Source: Parelaphostrongylus tenuis
Lineage: Eukaryota; Nematoda; Chromadorea; Rhabditida; Metastrongylidae
NCBI GenBank assembly: GCA_019055375.1
Contig: JAHQIW010002282.1
Coordinates: 1 to 64,000, forward strand
Direction of reading: 5' to 3'
Length of the DNA stretch: 64,000 nucleotides
Shown here: positions 40,198-51,458 of the stretch, piece after piece
How positions within the stretch are numbered: the stretch's first letter is position 1
Layout of the letters: the number at the start of each line of letters is the position of its first letter
Notes under the pieces: model-generated
The model's input: the letters and a program-made list of their open reading frames with translations, nothing else
What the model was told of the DNA's origin: nothing
Database searches by the model: none
Position numbers and translations under genes: made by a program

Positions 40198-41100
40198 ATA
40201 GATTTCAAAATCTGAATATGATCATTCTACAAAGATATTTCTATTGACGCAAGATAGGGACTAGACAAGGTGACGCCATCTTGCCTCAACTATTCAATGC
40301 CATGTCCAAAGACGGCATGACAACATCAAAGTGAAACAACATGGAAGCGAAGATAGCCGGTCGACAGTTACACCATTTTTACTTTGGTGATAACATCGTC
40401 CTTATAGCGCCAAGTATCAGAAATTCGCAACGAATGTTAACAGTTCTGACAACGCTTATGAAAAGATTGAATTCCAACTGAATCTCACAAAAACGACGAC
40501 GTTAACAATGAACGACTTGGTTGTGAGTGCACTGTTCAACAGAATGGAAGTCTCCAGATACTCAGCCACACCTGTCTAGAAAGAAAATTAGTATAATGAG
40601 AGACCTAGTGCCAGAGTTCAGCAGAAAGTTGAGGGAATGTTTAAAAGCATCGAAAATATAGTGGAGAAAGCAACGAATACCAGATTCCGTTCTTACTTTT
40701 TCTACTCAACGATTATCCTGAGTTTTAACGTGATGCTTAAGAAATCTGGTCGTTACGTAATCAGAATGAGAAATTACTTGCCGTTTTTGAACGCGCAGTC
40801 GAGAGATTAATGCTAGGAGAATCCTGTTTCTCTGAAATGTGAGAAAGATCCAAAGTTTTGACTTACTTCAGCGATCAAGAAAGAAGACGCCGTTCTCTAA
40901 GTCGTCGCAGATCAGAAGACCTCATTTGTAATGCGTTTCAATGGAAACCTTTCGACAAAGGCCGTAACTGCATTGCTCAACGTACTATACGGACAAGAGA
41001 AGAGCATCGAATCGATCGCCTGACTGTTCTACTGAAGCAGGATATGATGTCCACCGAAATTACACAGTGAGGAGAGCCCACAGGGTAGTGATTCAGTCCA
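40198..41100 (+). mobile_element. Old RTE copy, right part
   Basis: Continues the RTE frame-by-frame homology after the nested insertion: FYKDISIDAR with a decayed RQGDAI block, a decayed FADDIVLI region, and AVFERAVERLMLGES near 40,790. The C-terminal part after 40,858 (SLSRRRSEDLICNAFQWKP) follows. Many stops and indels; not functional. Confidence 0.82.
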
Positions 41101-41755
41101 GCAGCGTGGGCGAGTGCTTTACCTATCAAAGTATCCGCGAATTGGGCCTGCTATGCGGCATTGGGAAATCTGCGTACTTGTCAAAAGACCATACAGTTCA
41201 CAAAGTACTGACTGCTTTTAGTGAATGCTTTGGTATGTTATAAAGCTATCATCCCAGATTTAAAAACATTGAAACGCTGGGCGCTTTACGGTATCTTCGA
41301 GGAAGCCCAAAAAAGTCAAGTGGATACCGAATTAAAACGTATCTCTTAAAGCCTTTTTCTTTGATCTCTGTAAGGAAATGATTAGATTGAAGAAACTGTT
41401 GAATGTCGCATTACACAAAAGAAGAGGTTGCTAAGCAAATCCGAAACTAAGCAACGAACAACTGAGTATTCGTGTATTTCGAAAAAAGAAATGTGGAACA
41501 AAAGAGAAGAAGTGCTCTAAGAGCTCAGAAATCAGACAAGCTTATGATTTTTGATTCATTTTATATTTTAGGACCCTATCCATTCTTTATGATTAGCGAT
41601 TACAAATCAATAAAAGACACGTTTGTCAAGGGTGGCGAAGCATTTGCGGGGAAAACTTTTTGACAATTTCGTTAAGGGGACATTTTCGAGGTTTGTACTC
41701 TGATAAATGCAGCAAAAATAGGTGAAATGTAAATTTTGTCATTTCACAATCATTA

Positions 41756-42114
41756 TCATAAAGTTGTGAAGCCAGTGACATTAAAAGTCCGAGTGCTCCC
41801 TGCAACAAAACTTCGTAGTTTTTGTAGGGATCAATTAAAGCCTAGATTATGATTTGAATAGTTTTAGGGGCTTGCTTCTATTCCCATCCAAGATTCAAAG
41901 CACTATTATTGATGGTCTCGGAATGAAATAGCTCTCAAACAGCAAACATGTTTTAGATGAATACATTCCCATCAAATTCTTAGTCTTGTTTGTAGGACTT
42001 AAAATATGTCTAGTGCATGCAATCTTCTGTTCACTTACCTTGATCTGTAGGCGTCAGTCCACATCCCAAGACCACCGTGATTGCAGTTAGAAAAGTAATT
42101 ATGACGTGATCCAT
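41756..42114 (-). pseudogene. Truncated paralogue of the secreted-family gene
   Basis: Exon 1 (42,039-42,114) encodes MDHVIITFLTAITVVLGCGL, a signal peptide followed by TPTDQ, with a perfect GTAAGT donor in phase 1. After a 239-bp intron, exon 2 (from 41,799) reads STRTFNVTGFTTL, matching the start of the family's exon 2, then hits TGA at 41,756-41,758. No later exon follows to the left. Same strand, phase and intron size as the 60-62 kb copy. A dead fragment or the visible part of a rearranged gene. Confidence 0.7.
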
Positions 42115-42241
42115 AGGAGGTCTGGCCGGGTTAGTAAGAATTCTCATTCAGTCTCCTAAATATCTGAGAAAACAGTCTATGCTAATCATTCGGAATTCAT
42201 TTATTCGACCGCCTCTTGCGGTGGTATGATCTTACAATAAA

Positions 42242-42512
42242 CCCAATAATGTATAGTGGTGTGCAAAAACACTTGCGTCAGCCAGGATTCGAGCCCAGAT
42301 GTCACTCTGGTGGGTTTAATGCCGATAGTGGCTGTGCTGTCAGACCGCTAAAGGTTAGCTGTTGACAGATAACGCGTTGTAGAGTAGAAAGAGCGGTGTG
42401 CAAATTGAGCGTCGATAGAGCAACTGCTCAACACGCGCTTCCGGGAAGGAGTGAGATGTGGGTGTGAATTCCGGTAGACGCAAATGTTTTTGCACACCAC
42501 TTTGCATTATTA
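42242..42512. mobile_element. Fold-back tRNA-like element, second copy
   Basis: Same architecture as 16,011-16,261: CCAATAATGTATAGTGGTGTG at the left, the inverse at the right, and GGATTCGAGCCC and AAATGTTTTTGCACACCACT inside. More diverged. Confidence 0.72.
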
Positions 42513-43359
42513 AGTCTGAACTAAGACGAAAGCAGACACAACAAAACTTCATTGTATATTTCGTATAGTGAAGTGTCATTCGTTTGCGTAGCGGTTACAA
42601 CTTACTTGGTTATCAATGGATTCTGAGAATATTTCGGAAAAATCATCTGAGAGGTGTCAATCGTTGATTTCCTGTGATCGGCGAGCAATACGACATATTC
42701 CGTATTTTGAATTACCAAAACATGTCTTTGATGTGAATATTTTTTAACTCACAGGATTAACGAGCTACATTCAATTCGAATTCGACAATTTGGTCACTAG
42801 GTAATGGCAGCACTCGTTCTCCAGTTCTCAAATTGCCACGCAGCATACAATGGAATATACTTACTTTGAAGAACTCTTCACAAACAACTGCACCTACAAT
42901 GAATCGGCAAGTGCTCTAGTTTACAATTATTTCACCGTGGTGGTCCTACTTCAGTAGTGAGTGACGAAATGCACAAGTTTCTCTGTCTTAAAGATTATTA
43001 TGGACAATTCTTAGAAATGGAAAGTGACAAATTCTATTCTGTTTTGGAAGTATAAGTCGAAAATCGTCGTTCATGTGATGCTTAGACGGTGGTTTTAGCT
43101 GAATAGACAGTTCCGTGTTGTGACAGTTCCGCGTTCAGTATTTCCGTGTTTAGACGTTCTGTGTCGTTCTGAGTGATTGCTGGTCAAGATCTGTTATGCT
43201 ACTGTATCCTTCCTACGCTTTCAAGAAAGCACTGTGTTGAGTCAGCGATGTTCCGAGAGCTAGTTTGTGCGGATTTCTTCCTGCTAATCGTAGAATGAAT
43301 CGAATGGAAACCTGAAAGAATGTCATTTTTCTCTGCTGCGTGCACGAGTAATAAGATGG

Positions 43360-44240
43360 GTTTTATTAATTAAGGGATCCCTTGAGCATCATATCTTTTT
43401 TTCTGGGCTTTTTGTGACGACAACAGAGCATAAGACATTCTGATGTATGTTCGATATTTTGAGGAATCCGGTCGCTAAGTGCTCTTGCTAATTGGTCGTC
43501 TTTGAACGTAAGCGTCCGGCACACATGATTTTCAACGAAATGGTCTACAGAATAGGGTTTCTAATTCAAGGCCGTTAGCGAAAGTCAAAGAAGTGACCTT
43601 TTCTCCCAATATTGAAGTGAAGAATACTCCCAACATCAACCTTATGACTGCATCTGCAGTATCCCTGAGTGGTCTTTCATCCTACTTTCGTGGTGACCAT
43701 GTCTAGTAATATTGGTTTATCAGTAGATGTCAAGGCAGAGACAATCGCAGAGTCGGAAAAGTGAGCAGAAAGTCGCGTGCTCTACATTGTCTTCACTGCA
43801 TCCGCAATGCTCTCAGACGCTTCCCGAACCGCTAGCTTTCTTTTGCTTAGCAAATCAGCTAAATCATTCATCATAATGACCTTTCGGCCTATATAAACTT
43901 AACTGAAGCTCGCAGATATGAATTTCGTTAAGCGTGAATAAGTATTTGAAACCAACTCGTTCCTCATAAAAGCAGTTTTGTGAAATACAATTATAATACT
44001 TTCTGATGTTTCTGAAGGTGTTGTCGTGAGGTTAACATTACTATCGCCTGACTGATGCCTAGTACTATGAGGACGGTGTCTTAAGCGAAGGGAAGATTGT
44101 AGAAATCTTAGCAATTGATTTTCAACCTAGTGTTGGCTCATTCCAGCGTTTACATGACGTCCTTGAAAAGTCTTGTGAACAATTTTGGCATGATGACATC
44201 GCCATGTCGAATTTTTTTTCGCCTGGATGGTATGTTGTTA
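43360..44240 (-). mobile_element. Degenerate RTE copy
   Basis: Antisense remnant. It has GAGGAATCCGGTCGCTAA, then blocks equal to the RTE region around 37.3-37.6 kb (ACCTAGATAGATG-like, GTTAAGCGTGAATAAG, CTCGTTCCTCAT). Translation is broken by many stops. It covers roughly the end of the RT to the C-terminus. Confidence 0.8.
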
Positions 44241-44454
44241 TGAAATTTTGATAACCTGGTTGGCGACTTTTATATAATTTGTAAACTTAACTCCAACTAT
44301 ATTCGATCCGTCTCACTGTTTTCATTTTTTCACTGTGCAACTCAGCGTTCAATTCTTTTTCAGTTATCTCCTTGAATGTTATGGAATACTGATTAAGATC
44401 TTCTCCTTGAAATCTAAAAAATAGGTTGGCACTGTCTTCAAGCGCATCTAGCGC

Positions 44455-44725
44455 AGTGGTCAGAGGTGCTCTGCGCCGTACACAAATTCGTTGGTTTGAT
44501 CTCGCGCTCATGGGTTGCCAAACCATCCATCCGAGGCCGCTAAATTGATACCAGACTGCTCTCAGATTTGTCTGGGAGAATAAGCAGCACTGCTCGATGC
44601 AACGTGAGGCCACCGCGAGTCATCGTAAAGGCCAGATGTGCATTCAATAATCTCGAACGCAGTAAAAATTGAAGACGAGTGCATGGCGCATCTCTCAGGT
44701 ATTGATCAATGTGGCTAGCTTTATT
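44455..44725 (+). repeat. SINE family 2
   Basis: GTGGTCAGAGGTGCTCTGCG head, AATAAGCAGCACTGCTCGAT body, CCACCGCGAGTCATCG, then CAGGTATTGATCAATG near the end. Confidence 0.72.
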
Positions 44726-46179
44726 TTATATCCTTTTTATAGTGTTAGAGGAGGATCAGTGCCGCATCGCGGTGATTATCACAGCACTCGGCCATGGCCC
44801 TCTCTCCTCTTTATAATTTATGAAGATAGGCTAAATTAGCCAGAATCCTGCAAACAAGTGACTGGGATGTACGTTTAGAGGGGATTAGGAGTCTGCTGTG
44901 TTGAATATGTTTCCCAATATCCTACCGAGAGAGACCGGCGCTACTCCCGAGTGTGGCTTTCATGTTCCGAGCTTGAACGCCGCCGCATCGCAGGCTTTTC
45001 TGTAGCCACAAAAAGAAGGACCAATGTTTCAACCGTACTGCCTTCAGTTAGGACCAGTGCGTAAAGATATCCAACTCTTTCCTGACGATTAAGGTTGTTC
45101 CCAATACGCTAATTTACAAAGGTCTCTTGCACTGGACGAAGCTTCTTCACTAGTGTTTCTGACATGATTCGGAAGCTTGAATCGCAGCAACTTCAAGACG
45201 AAGCTTAGTTTGTGAAAGAGTCTTTTTAGGTACGCTAGCAGTTAGAAGAAAATCGTGTTTCACACTCGGAGTGCTTTGTGCACAGCTACGTTCTCTTGGT
45301 AGTTATCCATTAGATCATCATAATACTTGTTCGATAGTGCAATTTTCAGCGGTTTCGAAACTATGCTCCATTTTTGAGGTTTCAATAGTGCGCTGTACGA
45401 GCAAGAATAAGAGTACTTCGCAAATTATGAAAGTCGTACGGCGCGTGCGATACTGATCAACAATCGTTGGTAAAGTATTAGATCTCGGTGCCAATCTAGT
45501 CTGCCCAAATACATTGGATTAAGATGGGAATCTCTACATATAACGCACATTTGACTGCACTTGATTCCGCCACAGAACACTGTTCATTCAGGCAAAATGG
45601 GTAAAGTAATGCCATTAATTTTCTACGTCTATGAGACACCGCAGAAGTACTGTTTCTCAATGGTTGCGGTAGCGGAAGAATTGGCAGTGTTTACGTTTTC
45701 ATTACTTCAAGGTTTGTCTATCAAGATCAATTCAACTAAAAAACTGACGACCTAATTTCCCATATTCGTAGTTCACTCACCAACATCAAGCATTCAGAGC
45801 AAATATCATAATAAAAGTTGGTTTTCACACTACTAGAAAAGCTTGACACTGGCATGTTACAGCTAGGAAATTGAGAGGCGCATAATGTTCTTCAAAAAAA
45901 AGGTCATCTAAAAAGACCCTGAAACCACGCAGATTACTACTCCATTCCAAATGAGAGTGGTTCCATTGCCAACTTCTCCACTACTTCTGTTCACTGGAGT
46001 ATTAAATAGTTTACTCGAGTAAGGTGAATTAAAGGGAACGAAAACAACAATCAAAACATATTTAACGAAGAAATCTACGTCTCAAGTGATAATAGAAAGT
46101 AATCTACTTTCTCTTTAGTGAACATCAGTTGAAACACTCAAAGATGTAGAACTTTCAAAAAGCACGCTCGTTTCCTAAA
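44726..46179. other. Dispersed-repeat remnants only
   Basis: 45,120-45,290 shares words with 1.8 kb and 16.4 kb (CGTGTTTCACACTCGGAGTG). No gene. Confidence 0.4.
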
Positions 46180-46410
46180 AGAAATCAGTGCCGTACCTTT
46201 TACACGCACCATCAAGGAAAAGACCAAAATGGGCAGTGTTGTTCATTCGATTACTCATGGCTGATAATCGCGAATTATCATACCATTCGCAAAGGTAAGG
46301 CACCGCGCAGCTGACGAGGCTGGAACGCCGAAGCACGTGTATTGCACTATGACTGCCCGTATTAGAGCGCATGCAGGGCTTAAAACAGTTATCGGGCATA
46401 CTGAAATTTG
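46180..46410. repeat. Decayed MITE of the 19.5-kb family
   Basis: Holds CGCCGAAGCACGTGTATTGC, CGGGCATACTGAAATTTGAGC and an inner AATCGCGAATTATCAT. It ends 170 bp before the signal-peptide exon. Confidence 0.55.
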
Positions 46411-46577
46411 AGCGTGTTCTCGAGAAATACTCGAAACGAATAGTATACAGAGCAGTTCTACAGGATCCATTCTCGGCAAGAGTTGATCTAGACGTCTTCG
46501 GCGTTGGTGATGCTATTACGGGTTATGATTCATTTTCAAGAAAAAATTTACTATGAGTTTTACAATAGATTTTCAGT

Positions 46578-46724
46578 ATGGTTAACCTAATGCGACTGTT
46601 GATAGCGGGCAACATCGTGTTTACCGCTCGCTCGACAGTCGGCGCGATCGACCTTGGAGATGGAACACGTTGTCTTCACAATGTTATAAGGAGCAAACTC
46701 GACTGCCGCTCACCACAAAGTCAG
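46578..46724 (+). CDS. Possible first exon of an unidentified secreted protein
   Basis: ATG one base after a TTTTCAG acceptor, which in nematodes suits spliced-leader trans-splicing. It encodes MVNLMRLLIAGNIVFTARST, then VGAIDLGDGTRCLHNVIRSK and LDCRSPQSQ, and ends in phase 0 at a good donor (CAG/GTAATG). The N-terminus looks like a signal peptide and two Cys follow. I found no convincing second exon downstream and do not recognise the protein. Confidence 0.4.
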
Positions 46725-48329
46725 GTAATGCCATCATCCGACTTGGCGTGATTATTTTTTACTCGGCATCAGTTCCTTCAAAGGATTATTTAGTCTCAAG
46801 GGATCGACGGAACAAGAGAGGGTGCTACTGATGAGTCCCAATAGTACGAAATAGGCGCCTACATAGCACTAGACTTATCGGCTCAAAACGATTCACATTC
46901 TTATCAGGTCATGAGGAGGTTTATTCGGGGGACAACGCGGCGTTTTTGAGAGAGGAAATCAGATGCTTACGAAATGGCTTATTTTCAACGAATAATGGAA
47001 AATCTTACACTACTTTATTTGTATTTATCCGCATCCAAGTCATGTTTATCTTTCATTTCCTATGTCAAGAGAATTATCCTTTACTGATTACTGAAAAGGA
47101 ATAAATCATTGGATAATCAGTTGCGTTTTGATTTTATACTCTTGAATACAAGTAATGCGCCATAAATTTTGGATTTTCTGACATTTCTTTCCATATAATC
47201 ACAAAAGCTATCACAGTGATGACTGAGAATTACAGACAAAAATAGTTTGGCAAAAATGACGCCTGCATACTGCATGTGATACCACTTCATCAATAAATCT
47301 AGATAATTTTTAATTTGAAAATTCTCTGAACTACAAAGTTACTTTCTTCTATCGATCTGTGAGTACTGTTATTAATCGTCTACTCTGTACTATAAGTAAA
47401 TCTCACCTTGGCAATTTTGTTTGTTTTGACTTTACACCTTCTAAGCACTTTTTTAGTTGAATGTCCTTAAGACTCTGTCCAGCCTCAAGAAGTTTTGCGC
47501 AAGAAGGATTAATCTTCGCAGACTGATAGAAATCTAATAATAGGAGAAGTTGTGAAGGTTATGTGCAATATCATGTTCAGAGTGAGAAAGTTTCGTCATG
47601 CCTACAGATAAAGGCTAGGAAATTCAGGCTATGTTGCTTTCTGGGAAGCAGTAACAACAACGAGAAGGTTGGTGATGAACCCGATAACACCATAGATTAC
47701 ATCGCACTAGTCAAGGTTCTTGGGGAGTGACTCAAACGATAAAGAACATTGTACTTCGTAAAAAAGAGATAATCGGCTATTTCTTAAGGCAGGTGCTATC
47801 GCTGAGAACCCTATCTCTTGATAAGCGGCGTGTAAGTAGGCCTAGAGTGACATAGTGCTTATGTGCAAAAGGCCAGTCGACTTGTGCAAACTATTCATAT
47901 TGAGCTTACACCTCTGTGCATCTACAAAACACCAGTGTGCGCAGGTGCATACAAAACTCTCGCACCAGCTCTTTCAAAACAACTGTAAAGCTGCTAATCG
48001 TACGAATTGTGAGAAGAAGTATGCTCAAATAAACATTCGTCGAAAAGGTTTCGATAAGCAGAGTGTACATTGATATTCTGCATCTTCTCTAAAACGTACG
48101 CCACAGTGCTCACTACTTGATTACCCGGTATTCACTACCCGAAAGCCACCCTCAGAAATAGTAGCTGAGCAGATTGAGAATTAATCTGATCTTAGGCGAA
48201 ATCTCTAAGATTTCGGCCATATCATACTTTATTTTTCCCAAACACATCAAGAAAGCACTGATGAAGAGAAATGCAAAAGCAGAAAGTAACTGATTACATT
48301 AGAAAAGAATGTTTAGAGCTTAAGCGAGA
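46725..48329. other. No second exon for the 46.6-kb signal-peptide exon found
   Basis: The 72-codon frame at 47,855-48,073 is Cys-rich (LHLCASTKHQCAQ) but lacks good splice sites and was not accepted. Confidence 0.35.
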
Positions 48330-48890
48330 TTGGTACGCCAGAGCCATATACGAGTGTTTCGGAGGTCTCGCCCTCCTCGTCAGTGACCCACGTCCCACAT
48401 TGAGCCTTGGACTGTAGGAAGGAGGGAAGCGTATGTGACGACGGCACAGTGAATGACACTGGTCCACCACATCTCAGTCGATGAATCTCGACTGGTAGAA
48501 CAAAATAATTCATGGCATCGACTGTTCCAACCTGGCGTACCAACGTCGCTTAGGCCTTAGACATTCTTTTTGAAATTATTTTGAATGTTTATTGCGAGGT
48601 TTTTTAAAAACAGCCGATTCCGTGGATCAATTTTGTTCTACCAGCCGAGAATCATCGACTGAGAAGTGGTGATGGACCAGTGTCATTGTACACTGTGCCG
48701 TCACCACATACGCCTCTCTCCTTGCTACAATGCAGGGCTTAATGTGGGACGTGGGCCACTGACGAGGAGGGCGAGACCTCCAAAACACGCGTGTATGGAC
48801 CTGGCGTACCAACCTCGCTTAGGCTATAAACATTCTTTTCGGAAGTTATTTTGAATGTCCACTGCGAGGTTTAAAAACAGTCGATGCTAT
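48330..48890. repeat. Composite inverted and direct repeat
   Basis: 48,335-48,510 and 48,620-48,790 are inverse copies (GGAGGTCTCGCCCTCCTCGT against GACGAGGAGGGCGAGACCTC). 48,532-48,612 and 48,806-48,890 are direct copies (GCGTACCAAC.TCGCTTAGG, then ATTATTTTGAATGT). The pattern fits a fold-back element inside a duplicated unit. Confidence 0.85.
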
Positions 48891-49364
48891 GGGTTAGATA
48901 ACTAATTATTGTTGTTGCAATACAATCCTGCGCACTGATCGATGACAGCGTATGAATATAGATGAACTGCTGCTGACCTATGCTGGTCATGTAAATAAGT
49001 CGCTAATTGCTCAGTAGGCTTTCCGAGCAAAAAAAAATAGTGAGTTAAGGCCATTTGCAAAGAAATACTCCTCAACTATTATTCAACTGCTTCCCTGTTC
49101 AATCAGGGGACCATAAAATAAACTAATAACTTCTCAGGATCGGTGTTGGTTGCAGGAGTTGCGAAGAACGGTTCCACTCAAAATGTGTTACTATTATGAA
49201 GAAATATGTTGTTCAAATTCTCCTTCACTGATAGTTATTGCAGTTGTTCAACCGAACGAAAAACTTGTTAATGAATTTCTTTAGTGATTTTGTACCTCTT
49301 AAATTTGTAAAGAGACGAAACGACAATATTATGCAGGGACAATATATGCCAATGTGGCTCAAAT

Positions 49365-49485
49365 ATCGGTAGACCACCGCGAGTCATTGTTAAGGCCACG
49401 TATGCATTTAATCACCTCATTAATTTGAAGACGATTGCATGGCGCATCACTCAAATATTTATTGACGTTGAGACCTTTCAACCTT
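49365..49485 (+). repeat. SINE family 2, tail fragment
   Basis: GACCACCGCGAGTCATTG, GCATTTAATCACCTCATTAA and GCATGGCGCATCACTCAA match the family body. Confidence 0.65.
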
Positions 49486-49584
49486 AACTGTTGCACATGC
49501 CAAATGGTGCCTTGATAGATGATTTTCGCAGTGCAATATACGAATAACAAGAGAATTGCAAATTTCTTTTTATATGGCCGCTTT

Positions 49585-49800
49585 CAGCGGTAGTTTGATG
49601 TTATAGATATACTCAATGATATTTATTGATGAGTAGAAATTTGTGTCAATTGGACCTAGAACCCACATTTCACCTTATTTGGAGTTGACGCCCATTTTGC
49701 CACCATTCTGTCTATGCCTACGACATCTATCTGTCAGAAATCGGCCGTCAACGGTTCTGGCCGGCTAATCGATATCGGCACTGAACCCAGTCACGCTGAT
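49585..49800 (-). repeat. tRNA-like SINE fragment
   Basis: Left-arm type (GATATACTCAATGATATTTA, then CTAGAACCCACATTTCAC) like 17.0 kb, decayed. Confidence 0.5.
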
Positions 49801-50369
49801 AAACATTGGGTATTGAATACTTCTAGCCATAGATGGATAGAACAAAGTATGTTTCGTAATTCTACAAAGGTCCCAACTCCTGAGATGCAGTGATAATGGA
49901 AATTTTGAAGAGTTCAATCGATGTAATGGCATCGCATGCAGTGTGTAGAAGTATTTTTGGCAAACTATCCATTGACCTGTAACTTACCATCACAATGATG
50001 ACTTTGAGGTACATGTAAAGAAGCAAAAAATTAAAACTAAAGGATCTATGTCGTAGTATTGAATTTGGAAGTATAAACTGATATTACACTTCATTATATG
50101 ATGATGTTATCTTGATTACTCATTATTTGACTGCTATTCGTAGCAAAGAATAGAGGTGACTTGCTCTTGATGCAGGAAATAAATGTTAAACATGAGTGAA
50201 ATATGAATGAATAAAATAAGAAGGTTTAAAATTGTTCCATGGGTGCCGAAATATGATAATCTCGTAAACATTGGGTTTGCCTTCCGAAAATATGGTGCTT
50301 AGAGAGAGGCGTTGGCAGCATTTCCAGGTTCTAGCGATGAAACTACATTTTTATAAGAGTATAATTATA

Positions 50370-50690
50370 TCATTCACGCTCAACGGAACGACAAGCTCTG
50401 AACGGTCCATCTAATTAGGCTGTGAAATCAACATGATGAACGACCTAGATTCAGAATGAGCAGGAGGAAACGAGCGGCTTGAGGAACGTTTATGAGCATG
50501 GAAGATATTGTGAAGAGGACAAAGAATTCCGACTCCGTGCCCACCTTTTCGACTTGACGATTATTCCTCCTTTAACCTATGCAGAAAAACGTAGTCGCTA
50601 CATAAGCAGGATGGAAGATCACTTGGCATTATTGAACATGCAGTCGAAAGGTCGTTGCTAGGAGTATCCCGTATCTGGTAAATGAAGTTT
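50370..50690 (+). mobile_element. RTE fragment (same subfamily as 37 kb)
   Basis: Forward strand carries TTCACGCTCAACGGAACGAC, INMMNDL, RLRAHLFDLTIIPPLTYAE and SKGRC-type sequence, equal to the post-RT region of the 37-kb element. Truncated on both sides. Confidence 0.85.
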
Positions 50691-51290
50691 TGGTGAAGTT
50701 CCCAATGTATCGAATTGGGGCAAAAAATTTCACATCGTAAGAAAAGCAGCTGACGTGGCACTGATAAGAAGCTTCACTCACCTTTTCCAAGTTCCAAGTT
50801 TTTCCTCAGAATGGTTTTTGCAGCTTCTCCGATTCTCCCAACTTCTCCGTTATGTGCTTACAAATCAGAATTTTTACTGCACATTTTGTATAAAGAAGTT
50901 TATTCCATTTGCTTAACGATTCCAAAACTCTTGTGGCTTACCTCATCTCTCTGAATATTTCAAAAGGATCAAGTGAAAAAATTTGAACAGCTGTTTTTAT
51001 AAATCATTCAAGTTAATTCACATACTAGGTTCTTGGAGTAATCCGAAAATGAACAAACTGGTCAGATTCAAATCGGCGAACATTCACAAAATAAATTTAC
51101 GAGCTATTCGATCTCACGGCGATTCTGTAGATAGTTATAACACACAATATGGGAGGTAAGAATCACTTGAAAAACAAGCAAGTAATTTTTAGTTGATATT
51201 CACCATCATGTTAGGTAAAATATTAAGCTCAATGTGAATAAAGTATTTTTTTCCAAGAAGTCCTTCACCATTCTCAATTACAAATCATAA
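50690..51290 (+). repeat. Unclassified dispersed repeat, copy 1
   Basis: Diverged match to 62,690-63,660: AGCTGACGTGGCACTG, GAAGCTTCACTCACC, AACAGCTGTTTTTATA, then CCATTCTCAATTACAAATCA. No coding capacity seen. Confidence 0.72.
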
Positions 51291-51423
51291 TTAGTAGACA
51301 TTTGTTGATATGCTCGAAAAAAACTGACATGTAGCTGGTTCTTGAGCTGTAACCCACTCAATGTTCTTTTCTTTCGTTAAAACTTGCACAGGGTTGGTAC
51401 TTCTGTTTCTTCAAAATTTGATG

Positions 51424-51458
51424 GATAACGTTTCGGTGGCACGCCTTCATCAGAGCCT
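51424..51458 (-). ncRNA. Hammerhead-like core, Penelope copy A, left arm
   Basis: The minus strand reads CTGATGA, AGGCGTGCCACC, GAAACGTT, the textbook CUGAUGA and GAAA boxes. Stem II is partly lost (GGC against ACC). Confidence 0.4.

Noticed and set aside
47855..48073. Cys-rich 72-codon frame as second exon of the 46.6-kb signal-peptide exon
   Set aside because: No acceptor in the right phase and no recognisable domain.
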